In this document: in pieces, positions 45,707 to 55,607 of the stretch
Layout of the letters: the number at the start of each line of letters is the position of its first letter
Numbering within the stretch: position 1 is the stretch's first letter
From: Candidatus Accumulibacter sp. ACC003
GTDB lineage: Bacteria; Pseudomonadota; Gammaproteobacteria; Burkholderiales; Rhodocyclaceae
Assembly (NCBI RefSeq): GCF_907163085.1
Contig: NZ_CAJQTX010000008.1
Location: 1-64,000 of the forward strand
Direction of reading: 5' to 3'
Length of the DNA: 64,000 nucleotides
Made by a program: the position numbers and the translations under genes
The notes under the pieces: model-generated
What the model was told of the DNA's origin: nothing
The model's input: only the letters and a program-made list of their open reading frames with translations
Databases searched by the model: none

Positions 45707-46697
45707 GCACTTGCTCCTGGTTTCGCTGCGTGGCCAGCGGCGCGTTATCGGCGCCAGCGATCTCTTCGCGCATGCTCGTATCGGCTTGCAGGTTTTTCAT
45801 GCGGAAATAATCCATGATGCCCAGGTTGCCCTGGCGGAAAGCCTCGGCCATGGCGCGCGGCACCTCGGCCTCGGATTCGACGACGCGCGCGCGCATCTCC
45901 TGCTCGAGCGCGACGGCGATGGCGCGGCGCTCCTCGGCCTTGGCCTGGGCGATCTGCTTGTCGGCATTGGCCTGGTCGATCTGCAACTTGGCGCCGATGT
46001 TCTCGCCAACCGTCACGTCGGAGACGTCGATGGATAGAATCTCGTACGCCGTACCCGCGTCCAGGCCCTTGGAGAGGACGTGCTTGGAGATGTGATCCGG
46101 ACTCTCCAGCACGCTCTTGTGGCTCGCTGAAGAACCGATGGTGCTGACCATCCCTTCGCCGACGCGCGCGATGATCGTCTCCTCGCCGGCGCCGCCGACC
46201 AGGCGGTTGATGTTGGTGCGCACGGTGACCAGGCAAACGGCAATCAACTGGATGCCGTCCTTGGCCACGGCGGCGATTTTCGGCGTCTGGATCACCTTCG
46301 GCAGCACCGACATCTGTACCGCTTCGAGCACATTGCGTCCGGCCAGATCGATGGCTGCCGCTTGCTTGAAGGGCAGGGGAATGTTCGCCTTGTCCGCTGA
46401 AATCATGGCGTTGACCACCCGCACGACATTGCCGCCGGCCAGGAAGTGGGCCTCCAGATCGTTGATGGAAATATCCAGGCCGGCCTTCACCGCGCTGATT
46501 CTTGCCGTCACCACCGTTGCCGGCGGCACCCGGCGCAGGCGCATGGCGATCAGTGTGAAGAGGCCGACGTAGGCCCCGGATGCCCACGCGGAAATCCACA
46601 GCGGGATGGGCACCAGATAAAGCACCAGGGCCAGCCCCGCCATCACCACCATGAGAATGCCCAGTTCGCCGGTCATGCCATTCAGGATTTCGATCAT
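45690..46697 (-). CDS. floA: Flotillin-like protein FloA
   Basis: 335 residues. The N-terminal hydrophobic hairpin ([19 protein letters not shown] and [18 protein letters not shown]) is followed by the conserved FloA/UPF0365 region: [72 protein letters not shown] and [14 protein letters not shown]. FloA organises functional membrane microdomains. It belongs to the minus-strand membrane-stress cluster. Confidence 0.95.
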   Translation of the reverse strand: MIEILNGMTGELGILMVVMAGLALVLYLVPIPLWISAWASGAYVGLFTLIAMRLRRVPPATVVTARISAVKAGLDISINDLEAHFLAGGNVVRVVNAMISADKANIPLPFKQAAAIDLAGRNVLEAVQMSVLPKVIQTPKIAAVAKDGIQLIAVCLVTVRTNINRLVGGAGEETIIARVGEGMVSTIGSSASHKSVLESPDHISKHVLSKGLDAGTAYEILSIDVSDVTVGENIGAKLQIDQANADKQIAQAKAEERRAIAVALEQEMRARVVESEAEVPRAMAEAFRQGNLGIMDYFRMKNLQADTSMREEIAGADNAPLATQRNQEQVHAKHP

Positions 46698-46769
46698 TTT
46701 GGTGTCCTTTGTTGCCGATGTGCGGTATTCGCCGCACGACGATCGCCGCAGAAGCCGCGGCTACTCATT

Positions 46770-46791
46770 GCTGTTGGCGAACCCCAACAGC
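46770..46791. terminator. Hairpin between alx/terC-like gene and floA
   Basis: A perfect 8-bp stem GCTGTTGG/CCAACAGC with a six-base loop in the 128-bp gap between the two genes. There is no T-run on either side, so it may be an attenuator or processing site rather than a true rho-independent terminator. Confidence 0.35.
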
Positions 46792-46825
46792 GGCAGTGCA
46801 GGGGCAGGAAGGTCGATCGCATGGC

Positions 46826-47809
46826 TCATGCGGCTTCGCCTGTTGCGACCGTTTTGGCTTTCGACAGGGCCAGGCTGGCGACGACCGAAATCACGATGAT
46901 GCTGCCGACGATGCCGAGTGACCACTGGATCGGCATGTGGAACCACGGCGCCGCCAGCATCTTGCCGCCGATGAACAGCAGCACCAGGGCCAGTCCATAC
47001 TTGAGCAGGTGGAAGCGATCGGCGACGCCGGCGAGCAGGAAATACAGCGCGCGCAGGCCCATGATGGCGAAGATGTTCGAGGTGAAGACGATGAATGGAT
47101 CGGTGGTGACGGCGAATATCGCCGGGATGCTGTCTACGGCGAAGACCACGTCGCTGGCCTCGATCAGGATCAGTACGAGAAACATCGGCGTCGCCCAGAC
47201 GATGCCGTTCTGGCGGACGAAGAAGGATTCGCCCTGGAAGCTCGGCGTGATGCGCAGATGCCCGCGCAGCCAGCGGAGCAGCGGGTTCTTCTCCAGGTCC
47301 GGCTGGTGGTCGGCAAAAATCAGCATCTTGATGCCGGTGATCACCAGGAAAGCTCCGAAGACATACAAGGCCCAGGCGAACTCCGATACCAGCCAGACGC
47401 CGGCCAGGATCATGCCGGCGCGCATGACAATGGCGCCGAGCACGCCATAGAGCAGCACGCGGCGTTGCAGCTCCGGCGGCACCGCGAAGTAGCCGAAGAT
47501 CATCAGGAAGACGAACATGTTGTCCACCGACAGCGATTGTTCGATCAGGTAGCCGGCGATGAATTCGAGGGTCTTGCGTTGGGCCACCTCGGCGCCCTGC
47601 GTGCCGTTCAGATACCACCAGAGCAGGCCGGCAAAGAGCAGTGCCAGGCAGACCCAGGCAATCACCCAGGCCAGCGACTCCTTGACCGTCACCCGGTGCG
47701 CCTTGCGGCCACCGAAGACGAACAGGTCCAGCGCCAGCATGCCGAGCACGAAGGCAATGAAGCCGGCCCACATCGGGCCGGTGGCGAAACTGTCGATGTT
47801 GGTGCTCAT
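46826..47809 (-). CDS. alx: TerC/Alx-family membrane protein
   Basis: 327 residues with about nine membrane segments. The TerC signatures are present: IEQSLSVDNMFVFLMIFGYF in the first half and LILIEASDVVFAVDSIPAIFAV in the second, with conserved acidic residues that bind metal. Alx exports manganese in E. coli; TerC homologues work in tellurite resistance and metalation of exported proteins. The start overlaps the TerB-like gene's stop by ATGA. I assign the alx/terC family with confidence; the substrate is inferred. Confidence 0.88.
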   Translation of the reverse strand: MSTNIDSFATGPMWAGFIAFVLGMLALDLFVFGGRKAHRVTVKESLAWVIAWVCLALLFAGLLWWYLNGTQGAEVAQRKTLEFIAGYLIEQSLSVDNMFVFLMIFGYFAVPPELQRRVLLYGVLGAIVMRAGMILAGVWLVSEFAWALYVFGAFLVITGIKMLIFADHQPDLEKNPLLRWLRGHLRITPSFQGESFFVRQNGIVWATPMFLVLILIEASDVVFAVDSIPAIFAVTTDPFIVFTSNIFAIMGLRALYFLLAGVADRFHLLKYGLALVLLFIGGKMLAAPWFHMPIQWSLGIVGSIIVISVVASLALSKAKTVATGEAA

Positions 47810-48819
47810 GCCGGATGCTCGGTGCTAGCGCGCAGCAGCGCCATGATCTGGCCGGCGTCCAGGGTCGAGGCCTGCTGCTGGATTTGCGGCAGGTATTGCG
47901 CCTGCAGCTGTTTGGCGGGGCCGAGCAGGTTCTGGAAAGCGTCGCGCAGCATCGCCGTGTGCATCGTCCGGCCGCCGGCGTAATAGCGCTTGGCGACCAT
48001 CCCGAGCGCGTAAGTGGTGGCAAAGGAAAAGGCCATGCCGACGGCGGCGCCGCCGACCTTGCCGGAGGTCTTTCCCGCCGTCTTGCCGAAGGTCTTGCCG
48101 GCGGCCTTGCCGAGCAGCCCGCCGAGCAGCTTGCGGCCGAATTGTTCAAGGTATTGCGAAGTCAGGCCGACCCCGGCGGCGGCAATGAATTCCTTGATGT
48201 GACCCTGATCTAGTTCGACCCCGTGGGCGCGGCCGATGCCATAAACCATGCGTATTTGCAGCGGGATGATGGCCATCGATGCCCAGGACTGCGGCAGCAG
48301 TTCCAGCGCACCGTTCAACAGAGCGTGCTTGAGAATCGATTGGTCGAGCTCGGCTTCGGCGACTTTCGGCTGTGCCGCCAGCGTGCTTGGCGGCGTGTTG
48401 GCGACTGCGATGCCGCTGTTCACCGGTGCGCCAGCCTCGCTCTGGTCGACGATGTCGTCGACCTCCCCCTCGATCAACGCCGCCTGAGCGCTGTCGAGCC
48501 CGAGGAGGGGCTGCAGCGTTGCCAGGAAGCGCCGCTCGGCATCGGCCAGGCGTCCGTCGGCCTCGCAGACGCACACCGCCATTTCATAGGCGAGCTGACG
48601 CTGGCCGGGATCGGTCAGCGCTGCTGCAGCGCTGGCCAGTGGCAGGCGCTTGAGCAGCACGTCCTGATATAGCCTGGCGAGGTCGGGCGCGCCGGACTGC
48701 TCGGCGAGGGCGTCGGCGATGCGGCGCACTTCCTGGCGTTCGTGGTCGTTCTTGACGCCGTCGGCGAAGGCGGCGTACAGCGCAATCGCCAGAACTGCTT
48801 TTTGTTCGTCGTGATTCAT
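47806..48819 (-). CDS. TerB-like and DUF697-like protein
   Basis: About 337 residues from the ATG at 48819 (MNHDEQKAVLAIALYAAFAD). An N-terminal TerB-like helical domain (acidic, residues 1-125) is followed by a linker. The C-terminal part resembles the DUF697 region of YcjF-type proteins (LLPQSWASMAIIPLQIRMVYGIGRAHGVELD, with Gly-rich GKAAGKTFGKTAGK repeats). TerB domains usually partner with TerC proteins, and the next gene is TerC-like. The upstream ATG at 48933 would overlap the nhaR-like gene and is unlikely. Confidence 0.78.
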   Translation of the reverse strand: MNHDEQKAVLAIALYAAFADGVKNDHERQEVRRIADALAEQSGAPDLARLYQDVLLKRLPLASAAAALTDPGQRQLAYEMAVCVCEADGRLADAERRFLATLQPLLGLDSAQAALIEGEVDDIVDQSEAGAPVNSGIAVANTPPSTLAAQPKVAEAELDQSILKHALLNGALELLPQSWASMAIIPLQIRMVYGIGRAHGVELDQGHIKEFIAAAGVGLTSQYLEQFGRKLLGGLLGKAAGKTFGKTAGKTSGKVGGAAVGMAFSFATTYALGMVAKRYYAGGRTMHTAMLRDAFQNLLGPAKQLQAQYLPQIQQQASTLDAGQIMALLRASTEHPA

Positions 48820-48925
48820 GCTTTTGTATTTCCAGTAGAGGCCTGGATTATGGCTATGGACAATATTCGAAACAATCATATATAAACACGCGTTACGATC
48901 GAAAAATACGAACATTGGAGGCGCC
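48820..48925. promoter_or_regulatory. Divergent promoter region of TerB/TerC operon and nhaR-like gene
   Basis: The 106-bp gap between divergent starts is markedly AT-rich (TCATATATAAAC and GAAAAATACGAAC). It holds a candidate LysR-type box with the dyad ATTCGAAACAAT around 48866. A divergent LysR gene normally controls both directions from such a gap; exact -35/-10 boxes cannot be fixed by eye. Confidence 0.4.
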
Positions 48926-49837
48926 ATGATCAACTACAAACACTTGCATTACTTCGTCAGTGTGGCCCGCTCGGGCGGCGTCATCCGCGCCGCGGAGCGC
49001 CTGCATCTGACGCCGCAGACGCTCTCCGGGCAAATCTCGCAGTTCGAAGAACGGCTGGGCGTGGCGCTGTTCCAGCGCGTCGGGCGGCGGCTGGAACTAA
49101 CCGAAACGGGCAAACTGGCGCTCTCCTACGCCGAGGAAATCTTCCAGACCGGCGCCGAGCTGGAAGACATGCTGAAGAATGGCGCCGAGGAGCGCTTCAT
49201 CACCTTCCGCATCGGCATCGCCGACGTGGTGCCGAAATTCATCGCCCATCGCCTGCTGACGCCGGTCTTGGGGCTGCCCACGCCAGTGCGTCTGATCTGT
49301 CAGGAGGACCGCCTGGAGCGTCTGCTGGCGGAACTGGCGATCCACCGTCTCGACATGGTGCTGGCCGATCGCCCGATGCCGCCGGGAACGGAGATCAAGG
49401 GCTACAGCCATCCTCTCGGTGAGTCGGCGCTGGCGTTCATGGCGGCGCCGGCCTTGGCGGCGCGGCTGACGGGCGGCTTCCCGGACTGCCTGGACGGCGC
49501 GCCGCTACTGCTGCCCGGGCGCGATAGCGCTCTGCACGGCGCCCTGCCGCGCTGGCTGGAACGAACCGGGAAGCGTGTGCGTATCGTCGGCGAATTCGAC
49601 GACAGCGCCTTGATGAAGGCTTTCGGCGAAGCCGGCGCCGGCGTCTTCCCGACGCCAGCGGCCAGCGTGGCGGACGTGACGGCGCACTACAAGGTCGTCA
49701 AGCTCGGCGAAACGGAGGAGATTCGCGAGCGATTTTTCCTCATTTCAGCCGAGCGGCGGCTGACCCACCCCGCTGCGCGGGCGGTCAGCGAGAACGCTCG
49801 GGCCGGGGTGTTTGCTACGCTGCCCGAGGCCGGTTGA
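48926..49837 (+). CDS. nhaR: LysR-family regulator, NhaR-like
   Basis: 303 residues. The N-terminal winged HTH (LHYFVSVARSGGVIRAAERL onward, residues 6-65) matches NhaR-type LysR proteins, which begin INYKHLHYF and prefer LTPQTLSGQI. The C-terminal effector domain reads FRIGIADVVPKFIAHRLLTP. NhaR senses Na+ in E. coli and activates the nhaA antiporter. Here it is divergent from an operon with a sodium-type channel. The GGAGGCGCC before the ATG is a strong ribosome site. Confidence 0.88.
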   Translation: MINYKHLHYFVSVARSGGVIRAAERLHLTPQTLSGQISQFEERLGVALFQRVGRRLELTETGKLALSYAEEIFQTGAELEDMLKNGAEERFITFRIGIADVVPKFIAHRLLTPVLGLPTPVRLICQEDRLERLLAELAIHRLDMVLADRPMPPGTEIKGYSHPLGESALAFMAAPALAARLTGGFPDCLDGAPLLLPGRDSALHGALPRWLERTGKRVRIVGEFDDSALMKAFGEAGAGVFPTPAASVADVTAHYKVVKLGETEEIRERFFLISAERRLTHPAARAVSENARAGVFATLPEAG

Positions 49838-49998
49838 AGAGAGAGTGCGTCGCGGGATTAATGTGAAAGTTGCGTACGCGACTTACCATTCCAACAGCGT
49901 ACGCCCCATCCCCGGAGTGGATGGCGGGAAGGGCTCGAGTGGCAGTGAGCACGAAGCGCGAAAGCGCAGGTCAATGGCGAACCGCCTCGGTCGTGCGA

Positions 49999-52100
49999 CT
50001 ACGACGACGATTCCCCGTCGTCGAGACCGGTAAGCTTCCTAACCCTGCGCCGAATCTCTCGCTGATCGCCGCCAAGCCCTGCCGGATCGCTCTCGGCAAG
50101 CCACAGCAGATGCTCATGGAGCACTCCGCTGGCGGCCTCGGCGTCCTCGGCCTGGAGGAGCGCGGCGAACAGATTCCACGCGGAGATCGACGTCTTCGGG
50201 TGCTCCTCGCCCAGCACCCGCCGGCGCATCGCCAGCGTCTGTTCATGGAGCTTCCGCGCCCCGGCCAGATCGCCCTGCGCCTTCAGCGCTTCGGCGAGGT
50301 TGTTCATCGAGGGGAGGGTAGTAGCCGGGTGCTCGTCGCCTAAAGCTTCGCGGCTCAACGCGAGGGCCCGCTCGATTAGGTTCGTGGCCTGCGAATACAG
50401 GGCGGGACCGTATTGAAGATAGGTCGCAATCCGATCCCACAGGCGTCTCAGGCGGGCGGGATCCAGCGGAGAGTGCCCGTGGAGCGGCGCCAGATGCACA
50501 GCGTGCGGCCAAAGTGCGGCACAGCGCGGCCAGGCGGCAGGAAGTGCAGCGTGCTCGGGCAGTGCGGCATGCAGCACGACCAGGAGCGTCTCTGCATCGC
50601 GCGCGGCATCGGTCAGCATCGCCCGCACCACCTGCTGAGTCAGTCGGTGCAGGGTAAGCGTGCTCGCAGTCGCCATTGCCGGCGTCGAGCGCCTCGATCT
50701 CGATCCGCTCGGCCAGCCCGTAGCGGCGCAATTCGGCGACGGTGCTTTGCCAGGCTAGAGGGTTGGCGGCGGCTGTGTTGAGTGCGTCCGGCAGTTGGTC
50801 GGCCGCTGCAAGCAGGAAGCGTTCAGGCAGGGGCTCTGGCGCGGCGAACGAGGCCAGGCGAAGCAGTTGTTGCGCCGCCGGTGTGAGTCTGGCGAAGGCC
50901 AGCGACAGGGTAGCCGCGACGCTGCGCTCGTAGCCGGTGCTGGCGCGGCCGGCGTCCAGCACCAGCGCGCCGGTAGCTACGCCGGCCTGCAGCCGACGGT
51001 ATTCGGCGATCGCCAGGCCGGTTTCTTCCAGATAGCTGGCGGCCTGTTCGAGCGCCAGCGGCAAACCGTCGAGGTCGGCGCTGAGCGCGCGCAGGTCATC
51101 GCGGCGCCGACCAGCAAACCTCGCTTCAAGAAAGTCGGCGCCCTGTTCTTCGCTCCAGGTCGCCAGCCCCAGCGGCTCGGCCAAGCCACCCCAGGCCGGA
51201 TTGCGCGAGCTCAGCAACACGTGGTGGCGATCGCCGTCGGGAAGCAGGGGTCGCAACAGCTCGGATCCTCGGCGTTGTCATAGACCAGAAGCCAGGCGGC
51301 CGGCTGGCCTGCGAGCCAGCGCTTCAGCGCGGTGCTGGCGGCTTCGCCCTCGCGCTGGGGCGCAGCCACCGCTGCGCAGCAGGCCGCAGCGTCAGCCTCC
51401 AGCAGGTCCGCGCTCTCGGCACGAAACCACCACACGCCGGCATAGCGGTCACGAAAGTCGTGGCTGTATTTCAAGGCCAGCTGCGTCTTGCCCAGCCCGC
51501 CCATGCCATAGATCGCGGCGCGCGCGACCAGCGCCACCCGCTGCCCGCCAGCCAGTGTTTCACGGAGCTGGCCGAGCTGAGCGTGCGGGTCCTGAAAGTG
51601 GGGACTGAGCACCTGATCGATCAGGCGGAACGGCTGCTCGACGCCGGCCGGCAAGCGGAAGCGCGGCGGCGGCACGCCGGGAAGCGTCTTCAGCTTGTCG
51701 AGCAGGCGCATGAACTGAAGCTGCCAGTCCGCATCCTTGCCGATGAATCGATGGACCTCGATTTCGGCCAGCGCTTGCAGCGATTCCGGCAGCAAGGCGA
51801 AGTTCGGCAGCGTTTCTCGGCCGAGTAGCAGCGGGATCAGCGCCAGTTCGCCAGCCGCGGCGCGGGCCAGGCCGATTTCCACTTCGAGCCGTACCCAGTC
51901 TTTCACGCCACCCAATTTGGCCCGCTCGGCCAGGATATTTTCCCAATCCGGCCCGATCACCACGAGCAGTACCCTGGCGCCGGCCAGCCCTTCAAGCCAA
52001 CAGGCCGGGGGCAGGCGAGTACCGGTAGTGACACGCTTGACGAGGCCTTGGCGATCGACCTTGCGATGCTGAACGTCAAGGTCGGCACCAAGGTCATTGC
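49999..52100 (-). pseudogene. TIR/NB-ARC/TPR (STAND) protein, frameshifted
   Basis: Three frames together give one protein. The first is a TIR-like C-terminal half (ARVLLVVIGPDWENILAERA, WVRLEVEIGLARAAAGELAL, LIPLLLGRETLP). NB-ARC follows with Walker A IYGMGGLGKTQLALKYSH and Walker B AWLLVYDNAEDP. A one-base loss near 51265 shifts the frame to LLRPLLPDGDRHHVLLSSRN and the NB-ARC lid. A second shift near 50675 leads to TPR-like helices (NLIERALALSREALGDEHPA, LHEQTLAMRRRVLGEEHP). The N-terminal TIR start is also degenerate. The family includes abortive-infection proteins. Both shifts are single bases, so sequencing error cannot be excluded. Confidence 0.75.
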
Positions 52101-52250
52101 GGGGCAGGCAGCCGCTTCGTATCATGAGCCATTCGGCGACGTGCTCTACCGCAACTGCAGCACCGACGCGGAGTTGGCAATTCAACCAACTGCGCTTACA
52201 TCGCTTGCCGGCAGCGCTTCCCTTCAAGAGTTTCAGGATATGACTCGACC

Positions 52251-55103
52251 ATGACGACAACGACCAACGCCCTTGATGCGCTGCTGTATATCCGGGATGG
52301 CAGCACCACTGCCCGCTGGAATTTTCCCGATGCCGTCGGTGGCCCGCTTGCCTCGCCAGCGGGGATTGGCCATTCGGTCAGCCTGACCTACAGCTTTCTG
52401 ACGGCGACTCCTGCCTATTTTCTCGAATCCACTCTTGTGGCGTTTGACAGCACCCAGAAACAGGCCACACGTGATGTCCTGGCCTTGATCGCAGAGGTGG
52501 TAGGCGTCAAGTTCGTGGAAGTCTCAGGGGTCGGGCAGATGACATTTGCCATGTCGTCACAGGCCGCTGGGCAAGGGGGCTACGCCTATTCGCCGAGTTA
52601 TTCCTACAGCTATTCAGGCGCTACGATCACGTCCGTGACCGAGCAAGGCGTCGCCGGCGATGTCTGGCTTAACCGAAATGCAGGCTGGAAAGCCGAGGAT
52701 TGGCAGCCCGGCCACAATGGCCATCTAACGCTGATCCATGAGATTGGTCATGCCTTGGGATTAAAGCATTCCTTTGCATCAACGCAGAGCGGCTACACGC
52801 TGGTGTCGTCTCTGGAAGACGAGAGTCATACGGTGATGTCCTATGCAAGAGCCCCGCATTCGCGCTTGATCAGCGTCTCCGGTACCGCAATGAATTACTC
52901 CTGGCAGGAAAGCTTCCTTCGGCCAAGTACCTTGATGCCCCTGGATATCACGGCACTGCAATATCTTTACGGTGCCAATACCGCGACCAGATCTGGTAAT
53001 GATGTCTATCAGTGGTCACCCAACGCCGAGTTGTTGGCAACGATATGGGATTCTGGTGGCGTCGATACCATTGATTGCTCCAATCAAACGCTGACCTGCG
53101 TCATCGACTTGCGAGCAGGCAATTACAGTTCGATCGCCTATCGTCAGACCGATGCCGAGCTTCGCCTGGGCCTCGATTTGCCCTCCTGGTTTACCCAGCC
53201 GCTGCCGTCAGATATCTACGACGGCAGCAATAATCTGGCCATCGCGCCCGGCGTTGTCATCGAGAAGGCCTTCGGCGGCATGGGCAACGACCGGATAACC
53301 GGTAATGATGCCAACAACACGCTGAATGGCGGCGGTGGAAATGACAGCATCTTTGGGGGCTTGGGCAGTGACAGCATCGACGGCGGCTCCGGCAATGACA
53401 CTATCGATGGCGGCTCCGGTATCGACAGCATGGTCGGCGGCGACGGCAACGACATCTACTACGTCCGCGACGTCGGCGACATCGTCATCGAGACCAACGC
53501 CAGCGCCAGCATCGGCGGCACCGACACCGTCTACAGTTACCTCGCCAGCTACACCCTTGGCACCAACGTCGAGAATGGCCGCATCCTGGCGACGGGCGCC
53601 GCCAACCTCACCGGCAACAGTCTTAACAACGTCCTCTACGCCGGTGCCGGCAACAACGCTCTCGACGGCAGCAGCGGCACCGACACCGCCTCGTACGTTT
53701 ATGCCACCGCCGCAGTGAAGGTCAGCCTCGCGGTCGCCACCGCCCAGGCGACCGGTGGCTCGGGATCGGACACGCTGGTCGCGATCGAGAACCTGACCGG
53801 TTCGACATACGCCGACACGCTGACCGGCAACGCCGGTGCCAACGTCCTCGACGGCGGTGCCGGCATCGACACCATGCTCGGTGGCGACGGCAACGACATC
53901 TACTACGTCCGCGACGTCGGCGACATCGTCATCGAGACCAACGCCAGCGCCAGCATCGGCGGCACCGACACTGTCTACAGTTACCTCGCCAGCTACACCC
54001 TCGGCGCCAACGTCGAGAATGGCCGCATCCTGGCGACGGGCGCCGCCAACCTCACCGGCAACAGTCTTAACAACGTCCTCTACGCCGGTGCCGGTAACAA
54101 CGTTCTCGACGGCAGTAGCGGTACCGACACCGCCTCGTACGCTTATGCCACCGCCGCAGTGAAGGTCAGCCTCGCGGTCGCCACTGCGCAGGCGACCGGC
54201 GGCTCGGGCTCGGACACGCTGGTGGCGATCGAGAACCTGACCGGTTCGACATACGCCGATACGCTGACCGGCAACGCCGGTGCCAACGTCCTCGACGGTG
54301 GCGCAGGCATCGACACCATGCTCGGCGGCGACGGTTCCGATATCTACTACGTCCGCGACGTCGGCGACATCGTCATCGAGACCAACGCCAGCGCCAGCTC
54401 CGGCGGCAGCGACACCGTCTATAGTTACCTCGCCAGCTACACCCTCGGCGCCAACGTCGAGAATGGGCGCGTTGTCGCGACGGGAACCGCCAACCTCACC
54501 GGCAATACCCTCGCCAACGTCCTCTACGCGGGTGCCGGCAACAACGTTCTCGACGGCAGCAGCGGCACCGACACCGCCTCGTACAAATACGCCACGGCCG
54601 GGGTGACGGTCAGCCTCGCGGTCGCCGGCGCGCAGGCGACCGGCGGCTCGGCTTCCGACACGCTGACCTTGATCGAGAACCTGACTGGTTCGAAATACAA
54701 CGACACCCTGACCGGCGACGCTGGTGCCAACGTGATCAATGGTGGAGCTGGCAACGACACCCTGAGCGGCGGCCTGGGTTGCGACATCATCCGCTTCGAC
54801 TCGGTACTCGACGCGCTGACCAACAGCGACACGATCGTCGACTTCAACGTCCTCGACGATACGATACAACTCGAGAACGCCATTTTCACGTCGCTGACGA
54901 CTCTCGGCATCCTCGCCGCCGATTTCTTCCGCTCGGGAGCAGGAGTCAGCAGCGCGGCCGATGCCAACGACTTCGTGTTGTACGACAGCACCTCCGGAGC
55001 CCTCCGCTATGATCCTGACGGTAGCGGCGTTGCCGCCGCTGTACAATTCGCCACGCTGAGCAGCGGCCTGGCGCTGAGCAATGCGGACTTCCTGGTGACT
55101 TGA
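52251..55103 (+). CDS. Serralysin-like RTX metalloprotease
   Basis: 950 residues without signal peptide, as usual for type I secretion substrates. The metzincin zinc site is HEIGHALGLKH (His163, Glu164, His167, His173) and the Met-turn lies near Met196 in TVMSYA. The M10 serralysin C-terminal domain follows (PLDITALQYLYGANTATRSG), then RTX nonapeptides (GGGGNDSIFGGLGSDSIDGG). Three near-identical 148-residue units (IYYVRDVGDIVIETNASAS ... VLDGGAGIDTMLGG) and a C-terminal RTX domain (FDSVLDALTNSDTIVDFNV) complete it. Calcium binding by the RTX repeats is expected. No type I secretion genes are within the window. Confidence 0.9.
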   Translation: MTTTTNALDALLYIRDGSTTARWNFPDAVGGPLASPAGIGHSVSLTYSFLTATPAYFLESTLVAFDSTQKQATRDVLALIAEVVGVKFVEVSGVGQMTFAMSSQAAGQGGYAYSPSYSYSYSGATITSVTEQGVAGDVWLNRNAGWKAEDWQPGHNGHLTLIHEIGHALGLKHSFASTQSGYTLVSSLEDESHTVMSYARAPHSRLISVSGTAMNYSWQESFLRPSTLMPLDITALQYLYGANTATRSGNDVYQWSPNAELLATIWDSGGVDTIDCSNQTLTCVIDLRAGNYSSIAYRQTDAELRLGLDLPSWFTQPLPSDIYDGSNNLAIAPGVVIEKAFGGMGNDRITGNDANNTLNGGGGNDSIFGGLGSDSIDGGSGNDTIDGGSGIDSMVGGDGNDIYYVRDVGDIVIETNASASIGGTDTVYSYLASYTLGTNVENGRILATGAANLTGNSLNNVLYAGAGNNALDGSSGTDTASYVYATAAVKVSLAVATAQATGGSGSDTLVAIENLTGSTYADTLTGNAGANVLDGGAGIDTMLGGDGNDIYYVRDVGDIVIETNASASIGGTDTVYSYLASYTLGANVENGRILATGAANLTGNSLNNVLYAGAGNNVLDGSSGTDTASYAYATAAVKVSLAVATAQATGGSGSDTLVAIENLTGSTYADTLTGNAGANVLDGGAGIDTMLGGDGSDIYYVRDVGDIVIETNASASSGGSDTVYSYLASYTLGANVENGRVVATGTANLTGNTLANVLYAGAGNNVLDGSSGTDTASYKYATAGVTVSLAVAGAQATGGSASDTLTLIENLTGSKYNDTLTGDAGANVINGGAGNDTLSGGLGCDIIRFDSVLDALTNSDTIVDFNVLDDTIQLENAIFTSLTTLGILAADFFRSGAGVSSAADANDFVLYDSTSGALRYDPDGSGVAAAVQFATLSSGLALSNADFLVT
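53451..54782 (+). repeat. Three 444-bp tandem direct repeats in the RTX gene
   Basis: The sequence beginning GACATCTACTACGTCCGCGA recurs at 53451, 53895 and (with small changes) 54339, exactly 444 bases (148 codons) apart. Copies 1 and 2 are nearly identical at DNA level; copy 3 is more diverged. Confidence 0.9.
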
Positions 55104-55607
55104 GCCGGCCCAAAGCGCCTGGTGACCGAGCGGGGGGGCGCAAATCGGAGCAAAGCGGCGGAGCAAACCGCAAACCGGGACAGACGACTGTTTCTGACGT
55201 TTGCCAATGATATTGAGAACGGATCATCAAGCCGCTTGCTCAGGCAAAGTTTCCCGAGAACTTGTGAGCAATGCCTCGGGCCATGATCGCCGGGTCCGCT
55301 GCGTTGCTCGCGCCAGGCACTGACCGTTATCTGGCCTCAATGCCAGCACCCGCCGGTACCCGGAGCCAGCGCGGCGGCGGCTTGATTGCAAGCGCTGGTC
55401 AGAACCGCCTCGTGATCTTCGGCGCGCCGCGCCGGGTAGCCTCAGAGCCGAGACCCGGCCGTCGCAGCGTCGGGGTCGCGGCCACCGTCGGCCTTTCGGG
55501 GCGCTGGCTCGGCGCAGGGCTTCGGCGGCGCGCAAAGTTCGCTATAATCCGCCGCGAACCGTTCTCATCTTCGCTCGCCACCATCAGGCTCCGGGGGAGT
55601 CTCTCCG
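55104..55607. other. Intergenic region between RTX protease and moaA, with promoter
   Basis: No convincing gene is seen; open frames on both strands are proline/arginine-rich shadows. A sigma70-like promoter for moaA lies near its end: TTCGGC at 55521-55526, 16 bases, then TATAAT at 55543-55548. A purine-rich GGGGGAG stretch near 55592 precedes the moaA ATG. I looked for the conserved Moco riboswitch fold and could not recognise it. Confidence 0.5.
55521..55548 (+). promoter_or_regulatory. Candidate moaA promoter
   Basis: A perfect -10 hexamer TATAAT at 55543-55548 with a poor -35 (TTCGGC) 16 bases upstream, 60 bases before the moaA start and followed by a GGGGGAG ribosome site. Confidence 0.5.

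Noticed and set aside
52048-52254. Small plus-strand frame of 68 residues before the RTX gene
   Set aside because: No ribosome site or known motif; it overlaps the degenerate TIR start on the other strand.
53208-55166. Long (652-residue) open frame on the strand opposite the RTX gene
   Set aside because: It is a Val/Gly/Asp-rich mirror of the repetitive RTX sequence, with no known domain; the sense strand has a clear protease.
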